This document shows, piece by piece, positions 10,673 to 22,451 of a stretch of DNA of 64,000 nucleotides (the stretch's first letter is position 1; each line of letters begins with the position of its first letter). The DNA is from Lathyrus oleraceus (taxonomy: Eukaryota; Streptophyta; Magnoliopsida; Fabales; Fabaceae), in NCBI RefSeq assembly GCF_024323335.1, contig NC_066580.1:438025851-438089850 (forward strand), given 5' to 3'. The notes beneath the pieces are model-generated. The model was not told where the DNA came from, did no database searches, and saw only the letters and a list, made by a program, of their open reading frames with translations. A program made the position numbers and the translations under genes.

Positions 10673-13600
10673 ATGGCTGGAAGGAATGACGCTGCAATGG
10701 CTGCCGCAATGCAAGCGATGGCACAAGCTGTGCAGAACTTGCCAAATGCTGGTGGTGATGCTGGATCACGTAGCTTGGCGACTTTTCAAAGAGAGAATCC
10801 GCCGGTGTTTAAAGGGAAGCATGATCCAGATGCAGCCTTGGGATGGTTGAAAGAGATTGAGAGAATCTTCCGTGTTATGGATTGCACTCCAGCTCAGAAG
10901 GTTCGGTATGGTACTCACATGCTAGCAGTCGAAGCTGATGACTGGTGGCTAGAGACTCACGAGAGGTTGACCGTGGCAGGTGAAGCCATTACTTGGGATG
11001 TATTCCGTAGGGAATTTCTGAGAAAGTACTATCCGGAAGATGTCAGTGGTAAGAAGGAAATTGAGTTCCTTGAACTGAAGCAAGGAAGCATGTCTGTCAC
11101 TGATTATGCTGCGAAATTTGTGGAGCTGTCCAAATTTTATCCTCATTACACTGGTGCTGGTGCTGAATTTTCAAAGTGCATCAAGTTTGAAAACGGACTG
11201 CGCTCTGAAATTAAGAAGGCTGTTGGGTATCAGAAGATACGCATTTTTACTGAATTGGTTGATAGCTGCAGGATATTTGAAGAAGACAATAATGCTCATT
11301 ACAAGGTTGTCAGTGATCGCAGAGGCAAGCAACATCAAAACCGTGGAAAGCCGTATGATGCCCCAGTGGGAAAAGGGAAACAAGGAGCTGCTCCGGCTCA
11401 GAGGACTAGTAGGGGAGGTGCTCCTGCTGGTATAGTTTGCTTCAAATGTGGTCAGGCTGGTCATAAGAGTAATGTATGCACTGCTGAAGTAAAGAGGTGT
11501 TTTCGTTGTGGTAAGATTGGTCATGCAATAGCTGATTGCAAGCACAAGGAAGTGATTTGTTTTAATTGTGGCGAAGAAGGGCATATTGGAAGTCAGTGTC
11601 AGAAGCCAAAGAAATCTCAGACGGGGAGGGTGTTCGCATTGACCGGAACTCAAACCTCCAGTGAGGACAGACTTATCCGAGGTACGTGTTATATTAATGG
11701 CTTTCCTCTTGTAGCTATTATTGACACAGGTGCGACTCATTCCTTTATATCTTTGGATTGTGCTGTGAAACTTAAGTTAGAGATATCTGAGATGTTTGGT
11801 AGTATGGTGATTGATACTCCTGCGAAGGGTTCAGTGACTACTACTTCAGTTTGTTTAAATTGTCCTTTGAGTATTTTTGGTAGAGAATTTGGGATGGACC
11901 TAGTGTGTCTTCCACTAGTGCAGATTGATGTTATTCTGGGTATGAACTGGTTGGTGTTTAACCGAGTTTCTATCAATTGTTTTGATAAGACGGTGGTCTT
12001 TCCTGAGATTGAGGAGGGAAAGAGTTTGTTTCTATCAGCAAGGCAAGTGAATGAAGGAGTAGCTGATGGGGCAGAGTTGTTTATGCTGTTAGCAACTTTG
12101 GAGGCTAAAGATAAACTGGTGATTGGCGATCTAGCCGTGGTGTGTGATTTTCCTGATGTGTTTCCGGAAGAGGTGAATGAATTACCACCAGAACGCGAAG
12201 TGGAGTTCTCGATTGATTTGGTACCTGGTACTAGGCCGATATCGATGGCTCCGTACCGTATGTCTGCTGTTGAGTTAACTGAATTGAAGAGTCAGTTGGA
12301 AGATCTGTTGGATAAGAAATTTATTCGTCCGAGTGTGTCACCGTGGGGTGCACCAGTGCTATTGGTTAAGAAGAAAGAAGGTACTATGAGGTTGTGTGTG
12401 GACTACAGGCAACTGAATAAAGTGACGATCAAGAATCGGTATCCTTTGCCGAGGATTGATGATTTGATGGATCAGTTGGTTGGTGCAAGTGTGTTCAGCA
12501 AAATAGATTTGAGATCTGGGTATCATCAGATCCGTGTGAAAATCGAGGATATCCAGAAGACTGCTTTCAGAACAAGGTATGGACATTATGAGTATTCTGT
12601 AATGCCTTTTGGTGTGACTAATGCGCCTGGAGTATTTATGGAGTATATGAATAGGATTTTCCATCCGTACCTAGACAAGTTTGTGGTGGTGTTTATTGAT
12701 GATATTTTGGTGTATTCGAAGTCTGAAGAAGAGCATGCTAAGCATTTGAGAGTGGTTTTAGAAATTCTACGAGAAAAGAAGTTATTTGCTAAACTATCCA
12801 AGTGTGAATTTTGGTTAGAAGAGGTTAGTTTTCTTGGTCATGTGATTTCAAGAGGTGGTGTTGCTGTTGATCCTTCTAAGATAGAAGCGGTATCTAAGTG
12901 GGAAGCTCCGAAGTCTGTTGCTGAGATTCGAAGTTTCCTTGGTTTGGCTGGTTATTATAGGAAGTTCATTGAGGGATTTTCTAAGTTGGCGTTACCATTG
13001 ACGATGTTGACTAGGAAGGGGCAAGCGTTTGTTTGGGACTCAAAATGTGAAGGAGGTTTCCAAGAGTTAAAGAGAAGGTTAACTACTGCTCCTATTCTGA
13101 TATTACCGAGTTCGTCGGAACCATTTGAGGTTTACTGTGATGCTTCATTGTTGGGTTTGGGTGGTGTGTTGATGCAGAATAAGCAGGTTATAGCTTATGC
13201 TTCAAGACAGCTGAGGGTTCATGAGAGGAACTATCCGACGCATGATTTAGAGTTGGCGGCTGTGGTATTTGTTCTGAAGTTATGGAGGCATTACTTGTAT
13301 GGGTCAAGATTTGAGGTTTTCAGTGACCATAAAAGTTTAAAGTATTTATTTGATCAGAAAGAGCTGAATATGAGACAGAGAAGATGGTTAGAGTTTCTGA
13401 AGGATTATGACTTTGGTTTGAATTACCATCCGGGTAAAGCAAACGTAGTGGCTGATGCATTGAGTCGGAAATCATTACATATGTCTATGCTAATGGTTAA
13501 GGAATTGGATTTAATTGAGCAATTTAGAGACTTGAGTTTGGTGTGTGAGAGTACTCACAATAGTGTTAAATTGGGAATGTTGAAATTAACAAGTGGTATT

Positions 13601-15025
13601 CTGGATGAGATCAGAGAGGGTCAGAAATCCGATGTGCTTTTGGTTGATAAGTTGACTCTGGTGAATCAGGGTCAAGGTGGTGAATTCAGAGTTGATGAAA
13701 ATGGTATTCTGAAATTTGGTAAGCGGGTGTGTATTCCGGATGTTGCCGAACTTAAGAAGAGTATTCTTGAAGAAGGACATCGTAGTGGGTTGAGTATTCA
13801 TCCTGGAGCTACAAAGATGTATCATGATTTGAAAAAGTTATTTTGGTGGCCGGGAATGAAAAGAGAAATTGCGAGTTTTGTTTATTCTTGTTTGACTTGT
13901 CAGAAGTCAAAGATTGAGCATCAGAAGTCGTCTGGGCTAATGCAACCGTTGGCTATTCCAGAGTGGAAGTGGGATAGTATCAGTATGGATTTTGTTTCTG
14001 GTTTACCGAGGACAATTAAGAATTTTGAAGCTATTTGGGTGATTGTTGACAGATTGACAAAGTCGGCTCATTTCATTCCGATCAGAATGGACTATCCGTT
14101 AGAGAAATTAGCTGAGCTGTATATTGAGAAAATTGTAAGTTTGCATGGTATTCCGTCGAGTATTGTTTCGGACAGAGATCCTAGATTTACATCGAAATTC
14201 TGGGAAGGTTTGCAGAAGGCTTTGGGAACTAAGCTGAGATTGAGTTCTGCATATCACCCGCAGACTGATGGTCAGACTGAGAGGACGATTCAGTCACTAG
14301 AGGATCTTTTCAGAGCTTGTGTTTTGGAGAAGGGAGGTGCTTGGGATTGTTATTTACCTTTGATTGAGTTTACCTACAACAATAGTTTTCATTCGAGTAT
14401 TGGTATGGCGCCGTTTGAAGCTTTGTATGGTAGGAGATGTCGGACACCTTTATGTTGGTATGAGTCCGGTGAGAGTGTTGTGGTTGGACCGGAGATTGTT
14501 CAACAGACTACAGAAAAGATTAAGATGATTCAGGAGAAGATGAGAATTGCTCAGAGTCGTCAGAAGAGTTATCATGATAAGAGAAGGAAGTCACTTGAGT
14601 TTCAAGAGGGAGATCATGTGTTTCTTCGTGTTACTCCGATAACTGGTGTTGGTCGAGCTTTGAAGTCAAAGAAGTTGACACCTCGATTTATTGGTCCTTA
14701 TCAGATTTTGGAGAGGATAGGAGAGGTAGCCTATCGTATCGCTTTACCGCCGTCACTTGCGAATTTGCATGAGGTTTTTCATGTGTCTCAGTTGAGGAGG
14801 TACATTCATGATCCGTCGCATGTAATCCAAGTAGATGATGTACAGGTGAGAGATAACCTGACTGTTGAAATATCGCCTATGAGGATTGAGGATCGAGAGT
14901 TGAAGCAGTTGCGGGGTAAAAAGATTGCTTTAGTGAAAGTAGCTTGGGGAGGACCAGCAGGTGGCAATGTGACTTGGGAACTGGAGAGTCAGATGAAGGA
15001 GTCTTATCCGGAGTTATTTGCTTGA
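10673..15025 (+). CDS. Gag-Pol polyprotein of chromovirus 1, intact 1450 aa
   Basis: Starts at the ATG of [16 protein letters not shown], the first ATG with Gag similarity after the primer site. Gag lies at about residues 50-250, followed by three CCHC zinc knuckles at about 256 ([14 protein letters not shown]), 276 and 296. Protease has DTG at 351-353. Reverse transcriptase has FIDDILVY with catalytic Asp676-Asp677. RNase H has YCDAS (Asp823). Integrase has an HHCC zinc domain (from His1036) and a D,D35E triad Asp1106, Asp1167, Glu1203. The C-terminal about 65 residues ([28 protein letters not shown]) look like a chromodomain, which in chromoviruses directs integration to marked chromatin. 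No stop or frameshift. From about residue 335 onward it is nearly identical to the polyprotein at 52121-56491, whereas the Gag is clearly different. Confidence 0.97.
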   Translation: MAGRNDAAMAAAMQAMAQAVQNLPNAGGDAGSRSLATFQRENPPVFKGKHDPDAALGWLKEIERIFRVMDCTPAQKVRYGTHMLAVEADDWWLETHERLTVAGEAITWDVFRREFLRKYYPEDVSGKKEIEFLELKQGSMSVTDYAAKFVELSKFYPHYTGAGAEFSKCIKFENGLRSEIKKAVGYQKIRIFTELVDSCRIFEEDNNAHYKVVSDRRGKQHQNRGKPYDAPVGKGKQGAAPAQRTSRGGAPAGIVCFKCGQAGHKSNVCTAEVKRCFRCGKIGHAIADCKHKEVICFNCGEEGHIGSQCQKPKKSQTGRVFALTGTQTSSEDRLIRGTCYINGFPLVAIIDTGATHSFISLDCAVKLKLEISEMFGSMVIDTPAKGSVTTTSVCLNCPLSIFGREFGMDLVCLPLVQIDVILGMNWLVFNRVSINCFDKTVVFPEIEEGKSLFLSARQVNEGVADGAELFMLLATLEAKDKLVIGDLAVVCDFPDVFPEEVNELPPEREVEFSIDLVPGTRPISMAPYRMSAVELTELKSQLEDLLDKKFIRPSVSPWGAPVLLVKKKEGTMRLCVDYRQLNKVTIKNRYPLPRIDDLMDQLVGASVFSKIDLRSGYHQIRVKIEDIQKTAFRTRYGHYEYSVMPFGVTNAPGVFMEYMNRIFHPYLDKFVVVFIDDILVYSKSEEEHAKHLRVVLEILREKKLFAKLSKCEFWLEEVSFLGHVISRGGVAVDPSKIEAVSKWEAPKSVAEIRSFLGLAGYYRKFIEGFSKLALPLTMLTRKGQAFVWDSKCEGGFQELKRRLTTAPILILPSSSEPFEVYCDASLLGLGGVLMQNKQVIAYASRQLRVHERNYPTHDLELAAVVFVLKLWRHYLYGSRFEVFSDHKSLKYLFDQKELNMRQRRWLEFLKDYDFGLNYHPGKANVVADALSRKSLHMSMLMVKELDLIEQFRDLSLVCESTHNSVKLGMLKLTSGILDEIREGQKSDVLLVDKLTLVNQGQGGEFRVDENGILKFGKRVCIPDVAELKKSILEEGHRSGLSIHPGATKMYHDLKKLFWWPGMKREIASFVYSCLTCQKSKIEHQKSSGLMQPLAIPEWKWDSISMDFVSGLPRTIKNFEAIWVIVDRLTKSAHFIPIRMDYPLEKLAELYIEKIVSLHGIPSSIVSDRDPRFTSKFWEGLQKALGTKLRLSSAYHPQTDGQTERTIQSLEDLFRACVLEKGGAWDCYLPLIEFTYNNSFHSSIGMAPFEALYGRRCRTPLCWYESGESVVVGPEIVQQTTEKIKMIQEKMRIAQSRQKSYHDKRRKSLEFQEGDHVFLRVTPITGVGRALKSKKLTPRFIGPYQILERIGEVAYRIALPPSLANLHEVFHVSQLRRYIHDPSHVIQVDDVQVRDNLTVEISPMRIEDRELKQLRGKKIALVKVAWGGPAGGNVTWELESQMKESYPELFA

Positions 15026-15055
15026 GGTATGTTTTCGAGGACGAAAACTCTTTTA

Positions 15056-15067
15056 GTGGGGGAGAGT
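15056..15067 (+). promoter_or_regulatory. Chromovirus 1 polypurine tract
   Basis: GTGGGGGAGAGT immediately upstream of the 3' LTR, the expected plus-strand primer. Confidence 0.85.
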
Positions 15068-16831
15068 TGTAACACCCCGAATAAAATAAGAGAATTATTT
15101 AAATTAAGTTAATAATATATTTAATAATTTAATTAAATAAATTGAATTATTGGATTATTATTATTATTATTATTTTGGAATAATAATTATTGGAAAATAT
15201 ATAAGTTGGAATAAGGAAAAAGAGTTTTCATTTTTTAAAAGGGTTTTACGTGAAAACGGAGAAGCTGCAGAGAAGAGGAGAAAAGGGCAAAGAGGAAGAG
15301 CTAGAGAGCAAAGGTTGAAGAACGGAAAAGCTTGGAGCTTAGAGATTTTGCCGGATTAACTCAGGTAAGGGGGGTTTATCGTCGTTTGATGGGTATTATA
15401 GATTAACATGTCATGGGTAGTGATAGCCGTTGAATTGACCCTAATTGGGATTATGAATGCTGGAAAATTTCGTTGGATGAAACTGTGTTTAGGCTGTAAT
15501 TGAATATGTGTTTGGGTTAGTTGTGAATTTCCGAACGTATGACTTTTTACGGAATTGGAATCGGAGGTCCGGAAGTCCTCCAACGGCGGAAAATGCGGAG
15601 AACTCTGCATTCTGCCTTGTGTTAGCGCAGGGACTGCTGTTTTGCCTGCGTTAACCGGTTAACCCAGGGTGTTAACCGGTTAACACTGTTATAATTTGTG
15701 AAAGTGTGCTGTTTTGCCTGCGTTAACCGGTTAACCCAGGGCGTTAACCGGTTAACACTGTTGCGTTTTGCCAGAAAATGTATTTTTGTCCTGCGTTAAC
15801 CGGTTAACCCAGGGCGTTAACCGGTTAACACTGTTGGAAATTGGAAAATTTGATATTTTAATGTTGTGAACATAATTGGTGATTGGCATATTCTCGTTGA
15901 TTTCGATGAGTAATTTTGTTGAGTTTATGTTATGAAGTGGTGATATAAATATGTTGATAAGTTGTGTTAAGTTGTTGAAAATACTGAGTTGTAGGCTTGA
16001 TGAGCCAACGTTGATTATAAGTTGATTATGTTGAAAACATTGTTGTGTTGCTGTTATTATTATGTTGTCGGAATTTAAAGTCGTGTATGCCATGTACATT
16101 TCATATGCATTAAGTTGGAGCTTTGCTCACACCACGTTGGCCTAGATTGGCAAAAATCGGAGCTTTGCTCACACCACGTTGGCCTGGATTGGCAAATTTT
16201 AAGTTGAAAGTTGAAGGCTTATGCCTTGATGCCCACTAAAATGGCAATGATTTTAAGTTGGGAGTTTTACTCCGATTGGTACCACATGCATGACGAGTCG
16301 AGTCTCATTTGAGTTGCATTTTATGTTGTTATTGAGTTGCATTTTTCGTTGTTATTGAGTATGATATTTGAGTTGATGTGCCGTTACTGAATGCATGATA
16401 TGATTAGGGTGATTAACGTGTAAATTTACTTAACATAACATGATAATTTATAATGTTTGTTATATCGATTGAGGAACTCACCCTTACAACTATTTTCAGG
16501 TAACGAGCAATGAGTTGAGTAGAAGCTAATGCTTGGAGTCTACTGTAGTCTACGTAGTGGGTCGTGCTCTGATAGATGTAACATCGGGACGGGATGTTTT
16601 AATTGTTTACTGTTGATTGTTGAACCTTTTTACCTGTAAAACATTATATGTTTTGAATGGTTGGTTGATTCTATCCGCTGCGAATTTTGCAAAAATGTTG
16701 TTTTGATTAAATAAAGAGCATGACAGTTATTATGGTGTGAAATGTTGTGTGACACCCTTGGTGCATGATTACTCTGATATAAATATTGTTGTTGTTATTA
16801 AATAATTGGGGTATTTTAGAAGGGTGTTACA
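15068..16831 (+). repeat. Chromovirus 1, 3' LTR
   Basis: Near-identical partner of 8794-10558. Differences seen: a shorter G run at 15369, substitutions near 15919, 15942, 16097, 16115, 16145 and 16543. Confidence 0.95.
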
Positions 16832-16923
16832 ACTTGGATAGCTGGATTTTCCCAACAATTGGTGACAGACTTAATAATTGGAAGGCTGAAGACACTATCC
16901 CGATTTCCTTTAGTCAGGAGTAA
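16832..16923 (+). pseudogene. Ogre gag-pro, terminal part after the nested insertion
   Basis: After the second ACTTG target copy (16832-16836) the pro frame continues as DSWIFPTIGDRLNNWKAED and ends at the TAA at 16921-16923. That stop lies just inside the predicted Ogre intron, so unspliced RNA would give Gag-Pro and spliced RNA Gag-Pro-Pol. Confidence 0.8.
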
Positions 16924-17170
16924 TTGTTATTGCTTATTTTAGTGTTTCAAATTTTGTAATTTTTATTATGAACAATTGAACTTCTTAAAGCATTGTGTCT
17001 ATGCCCAAGGCACAATAGCTAATTTGTTAAGGGTTTTGTCATTTTCATAAGCATATTCACATTCAATAAATCAATGGACTTTTTGCATTCAAATATTGCG
17101 CTCTTTATCTTTCCTGTCATCTTTCAAATAAGCTATGTTTTCTTACACACACTCACGTAACAAATTGCAG
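16920..17170 (+). other. Predicted Ogre pro-RT intron
   Basis: Donor CAGGA|GTAATTG at 16920 and acceptor AAATTGCAG| ending at 17170 after a T-rich stretch; 251 nt. Removing it joins ...FSQ to ...SISTLDPVDNNF and brings pro into the frame of the RT ORF. Splicing between pro and RT is established for Ogre elements; the exact sites here are my reading. Confidence 0.7.
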
Positions 17171-20100
17171 ATCCATATCCACTCTGGATCCTGTTGATAA
17201 TAATTTTGCTACTGTTAATTATGGCTTTAAAAATCCGATCTACCAAGCCGAGGATGGAAGTGAGGAAGATTGCGAAATGCCTGGAGAGCTTGCCAGACTG
17301 TTACTGTAAGAAGAAAAGACTATACAGCCGCATGAGGAATCAATTGAAATTGTAAATCTGGGTACTGAAGTAGACAAGAAAGAAGTCAAAATAGGAGCAG
17401 GCTTGGAAAATAGTGTCAAAGAAATATTGATTTAGATGTTACATGACTATGTAGAGATTTTTGCTTGGTCTTATGAAGACATGCCAGGACTGGATACTGA
17501 TATAGTAGTACATCGTTTGCCGATGAAGGAAGATTGTCATCCTGTTAAGCAAAAGGTTCGTCGCATGCGTCCTGAAATGTCTGAGAAAATCAAAGCCGAG
17601 GTTATGAAACAATTTAATGCAGGTTTTCTAGCTGTTACTTCTTATCCTCAATGGGTTACTAATGTGGTACCAGTGCCAAAGAAGGATGGTAAGGTGCGAA
17701 TGTGTGTAGATTACAGAGATTTGAATAAAGCAAGTCCCAAAGACAACTTTCCACTTCCGCACATTGATGTTCTGGTAGATAACACCGCTCAACACAAGGT
17801 ATTCTCATTCATGGATGGATTCTCAGGTTATAACCAGATTAAGATGGCACCTGAAGACATGGAGAAAACTACGTTTGTGACGCAATGGGGCACTTTCTGT
17901 TACAAAGTAATGCCATTCGATTTAAAGAATGCATGGACAACATACCAGCGTGCTATGGTGGTTTTGTTCCATGATATGATCCATCATGAAATAGAGGTAT
18001 ATGTGGATGACATGATAGCCAGATCTCATACTGAAGAAGAACATCTCGATCATTTATACAAACTGTTTGAGAGGTTGAAGAAATACAAGTTGAGATTGAA
18101 CCCGAACAAATGCACCTTTGGAGTAAGATCCGGTAAACTCTTGGGCTTTATTGTTAGTGGTAAAGGAATTGAGGTTGACCCGGCTAAGGTGAGAGCTATT
18201 CAAGAAATGCCAATTCCCCGTACAGATAAAGAAGTCAGAGGTTTCTTGGGACGCTTGAATTACATTGCCCGATTTATCTCCCATTTGACTGCTACTTACA
18301 AACCCATCTTCAAATTACTGAGGAAAAATCAAGAGATAATATGGAATGATGAATGTCAAGAAGCTTTTGACAAAATCAAGAAGTATCTCCAAGAACCTCC
18401 AATTCTGATGCCACCAGTTGAAGGAAGACCTCTAATCATGTATTTGACCGTGTTAGAAAATTCAATGGGGTGTGTGCTGGGGCAACATGACGAGTCTGGT
18501 CGAAAAGAGCATGCAATATACTACCTTAGCAAAAAGTTTACCAACTGTGAAACAAGATACTCACTGCTTGAGAAAACTTGATGTGCTTTGGCTTGGGTTG
18601 CTCGCCGACTAAGACAGTATATGTTGAATCATACCACTTTATTGATTTCTAAGATGGATCCTACAAAATATATATTTGAGAAACCTGCTCTCTTCGGAAG
18701 AATAGCAAGATGGCAGATGATTTTAACAGAGTATGATATCCAGTATACTACCCAGAAAGCAATCAAAGGAAGCGTGTTAGCTGATCATTTGGCTCATCAA
18801 ACAGTTGATGATTACCAATCTATGAATTTTGAGTTCCCTGATGAGGATGTTATGCTTGTTACTGATTATGAAGAACCTGGACCGGATGAAGGACCCGAAC
18901 TGGGGTCCCGATGGACTATGGTTTTTGATGGATCTTCTAATGCATTGGGCAATGGTGTTGGTGTTGTAATTATTTCTCCCAAGGGTTGCCATACACCTTT
19001 CACTGCTAGACTATGTTTTGATTGTACCAATAATATGGCTGAGTATGAAGCATGTATTTTGGGACTCAGAGCTGGTGTTGACATTAATCCCATACTTTGA
19101 AGAGATTACATTCGAACATATTCCACGAGAAGAGAATCAGTTGGCAGACGCATTGGCTACCATGTCATCTATGTTCAGAGTCAGATGGGAGAATGAAGCT
19201 CCCATGATCACCATTGAACGATTAGATGAACCAACATATTATTATGAACTTAATGCTGATGAAGTAGAAGAGAAACCTTGGTTCCACGAAGTAAAAAGAT
19301 ATTTAGAAACTCAGGAATACCCTGAAGGGGCATCCATCAATGACAGAAAATTTCTGAGGAAGTTCTCCGCTAAATTCTTTTTGAGTAATGGAGTATTATA
19401 CAAATGTAATCATGATTCGACTTTGCTTCGCTGTGTGGATAAAAAGGAAGCAGAAAAGATTATGGAAGACATGCATGACGGTATTTTTGGGACTCATTCT
19501 AGTGGACATACGATGGCCAAGAAGATTTTGAGATCAGGGTATTATTGGTCTACAATGGACGCTGATTGCCACCATCACTCCAGAACTTGTCACAAGTGCC
19601 AGATCTATGCGGACGAAGTACATGTACCTCCTGCTCCATTGAACGTATTGACAGCCCTTTGGCCATTTGCAATGTGGGGCATTGATATGATTGGAGAGAT
19701 TAAACCTACTGCTTCTAATGGACATCGTTTCATTCTTGTTGCCATTGATTACTTTACGAAGTGGGTAGAGGCAGCCTCATTTTCTTCTGTCACCAAGAAT
19801 GTGGTGGCACGGTTCATCAAGAATAGTCTTATTTGTCGGTATGGCATCCCTGAAAGAGTTATCACTGATAATGGTACTAATTTGAACAATAAGAAGATTA
19901 TACAAAAGATGACAGTAACATACAAAGACTGGCATGAGATGTTACCATTTGCTCTTCATGGTTATCGCACTTCAGTACGCACTTCGACAGGGGCAACTCC
20001 TTTCTCTTTAGTCTACGGAATGGAAGCCATTTTACCAGTGGAAGTTCAGATTCCCTCTCTAAGAATTATGAAAGATGCAGGCTTAGATGAAGATGAATGG

Positions 20101-20421
20101 ATTCAGACTCGACTCGATCAAATAAATTTGATTGATGAAAAGAGACTTGCGGCTGTTTGTCATGGACAGATATATCAGAAGCGCATGACCCAGGCATTTA
20201 ATAAAAAAGTCAAGAGACAGGTGTATCAAATTGGCGACTTGGTGATAAAGCGTATCATTCTACCACAAGGTGATCCTAGAGGAAAATGGACTCCCACATA
20301 CGAAGGGCCATTTGTAGTTAAGAAGGTATTCTCTGGTGGAGCCATGATGCTTGCTACAATGGATGGCGAAGATTTCCCGCATCCCGTGAACGCGAACATA
20401 GTTAAAAAATACTACGCATAA
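17171..20421 (+). pseudogene. Ogre RT-RNase H-aRH-integrase, inactivated by three stops and two deletions
   Basis: Frame from the splice acceptor has TAA at 17307-17309 and TAG at 17433-17435, then runs through RT (YRDLNKASPKDNFPLPHID; catalytic YVDDM near 18000) and RNase H to a TGA at 18579-18581, all one frame. The archaeal-type RNase H (MVFDGSSNALGNGVGVV, NNMAEYEACILGL) is cut at about 19085. The following codons (IPYFEEITFEHIPREEN) are in another frame, and the middle of the domain that carries the next catalytic Asp is missing. Integrase keeps the zinc domain, Asp near 19684 and Asp near 19867 (VITDNGTNLNN), then jumps at about 19890 to KIIQKMTVTYKDWHEM, losing the segment with the catalytic Glu. 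The C-terminal part is normal to the TAA at 20419-20421. Confidence 0.92.
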
Positions 20422-21551
20422 AAGAGACCTGCTAGGTCGACATATCTAGGCAAAAGTAAGGGCATCCCGGCGAACCAAAAGGGTTCGGGCAAAAATTAAG
20501 ATAAACATATAAAAATGTACACCCGTCAAGTCGAACACCTGAAAAGGCGGCTTGGGCAAAAAAGGGTATCCTGGTGAACTGAAAACCTGAAAAGGCGGTC
20601 CAGGCAAAAATTAGGGATTAAAGCGTATGACTATGTCCCGTTCTCGGTCAGCTTCACCAAAGTCAAAGAGACTGAACAAACCAATCACTTCTATCCGACA
20701 GCAAGAGATGAGATGCTTGAAGACATAATAGCAGTAGTAGAATTAAAATCAATAGGACTTTTTTTTCATAGCTGTTTTTTTTCTTTGCTTTCTTGACAAT
20801 TTCCTCTTACTAGGATTTCTGTCTCCTTGTATTAAAATTGCTTGTTTATATGCCCTCTTTCAAAATCAATACAATTTTATTTCCAAAAAGATACTTTTGT
20901 TTTACTTTCTCCGTTTTGTTCGCATAAATGTCCATTGATTTAATTCGAATTAATATATGCATTTGAATATGATTGATGTTTACCGAAAATACATGCATAA
21001 AATAGAAATAGCAATTACTAAAAGACTTTAGGATCAAGGATAAGGTCTAACCATGCATTCTAACAAATCCGGTTGCAAATCCTATTCCCCAGCAAAACCA
21101 GTTATTCCCAGAAGAAATTGGCACTACTAGACAGACTGGTCATCTCTTTTATCCCCAGTCAGGTTCTGTTGAATATTTCTACCATCAGACAGAAATCAAA
21201 TATCCCCAGCTAAGAAAGGGTCATCAATACAAATATCTCCAACCAAAATATCGGGATTTATTTTCCCATGGCAAAAAAATTCAGACGTATAATTCATTCA
21301 TGCATCATTTCATAGCATATACATGCATGCAATGTTTGCATTTATTTTCAAGAGCATAAAACATCTCATGCATCATGACATGGCATGAGGCTAACTCTTT
21401 TTTTTCCATGTTAATTATCCTCCTGATACAGTCAAAATAAAGATTCATTCAGACGGATATCTTTATCGATTACGTTCAAGATTCAGATACATCTTTCAGA
21501 TATAATCCATATGAATATTCATTCTGACAAGCATTCTGATATCCTTCTAAT
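20422..21551 (+). other. Ogre 3' untranslated region, non-repetitive part
   Basis: No coding potential. Contains related short blocks around CCTGAAAAGGCGG...GGCAAAAA at about 20440-20610 and otherwise AT-rich sequence. The region between pol and the 3' LTR of Ogre elements is known to be hypervariable. Confidence 0.7.
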
Positions 21552-22312
21552 GATGGCATCTTTAAGCCCATCCCAGACATTTATTGCAAATACAACATAT
21601 ACAAATATTATCAAATATAGCCTAACGTACGGCTTATTTTGATTCAGCCTAACATATGGTTCCTTCAACTGTTCCAATACGGTCTAGCGTACGACCCATT
21701 TGGATATTCATCCCCTCAGATACTACCTAGCATACGGTACATTCTGAAATGTAGTCTAGCGTATGACTACCCCTTTTATCATCAGATACAGCCTAATGGA
21801 TGGCTCATTCTGCTACTCAGATACGATCTAGCGTATGATCCATTCTGATCTTTTATCCTCAAATACAGCCTAATGGACGGCTCATTCTGCAACTTAGATA
21901 CGGTCTAGTGTACGACCCAGTCTGGCTCTTCTCATCAGATACTACCTAGCGTACGGTACATTCTGAAACGTAGTCTAGGGTACGACTACTTTTTATCGCC
22001 AGATACAACCTAACGGACGACTTATTCTACTACTCAGATACGATCTAGCGTACGATCCATTCTGATCTTTATTTCTCCAGATACAACCTAACGGACGGCT
22101 CACTCTGCTACTCAGATACGGTCTAGCGTATGACCCATTCTGATCCTTATCTCATCAGGTTCAGCTCACCCTAATATCACCTAATGGATGACTCATTATA
22201 CGGTCTATCGTACGACCCAGTGTGACACCCATGTCTTCAGATATGGTCTAATGTACGACGCACTCTGAAGCTCTCATCATCAAACTTTCTGGATGGCATC
22301 TTTAAGCCCATC
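21552..22312. repeat. Ogre 3' hairpin-repeat array (about 18 units, higher-order period about 219 bp)
   Basis: Each unit is a 4-6 bp stem with an 8-nt loop of the type TAGCGTAC/TAACGGAC. Arms come in five kinds: AGCC/GGCT (21619, 21790, 21867), GGTC/GACC (21681, 21902, 22120, 22202), TACC/GGTA (21724, 21943), GTAGTC/GACTAC (21751, 21970) and GATC/GATC (21825, 22042). Order of arm types from 21646 repeats after six units (217-221 bp). Linkers are CATTCTG...CAGATA-like. A direct repeat at 21552-21572 and 22292-22312 (GATGGCATCTTTAAGCCCAT core) brackets the array and is itself a 5-bp hairpin. Confidence 0.9.
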
Positions 22313-22438
22313 TCCATCAAGACTATCTTTTAATTAACAAGTGCAAATTTTTTGGGCATTCTAAGTGTTCAATAATCTTCCACCTCCAGATCACGAATGG
22401 CGTACATACCATTCTAATTCTCTCGGTTTAAGAATATT

Positions 22439-22451
22439 GAACAGGGGCAGC
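22439..22451 (+). promoter_or_regulatory. Ogre polypurine tract
   Basis: GAACAGGGGCAGC directly before the 3' LTR TGTCATACC. Confidence 0.8.

Larger units (their letters stand above)
8794..16831 (+). mobile_element. Tekay/Del-type chromovirus (Ty3/gypsy) 1, structurally intact
   Basis: LTRs 8794-10558 (1765 bp) and 15068-16831 (1764 bp), target duplication ACTTG (8789-8793 and 16832-16836). By eye the LTRs differ by about six substitutions and one base in a G run. It carries a Met-tRNA primer site, an uninterrupted Gag-Pol ORF ending in a chromodomain, and a polypurine tract. The LTR ends form a perfect 10-bp inverted repeat (TGTAACACCC / GGGTGTTACA). It sits in the protease-RT linker of the Ogre element. 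All parts needed for autonomous transposition are present; whether it is expressed cannot be told. Confidence 0.96.
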
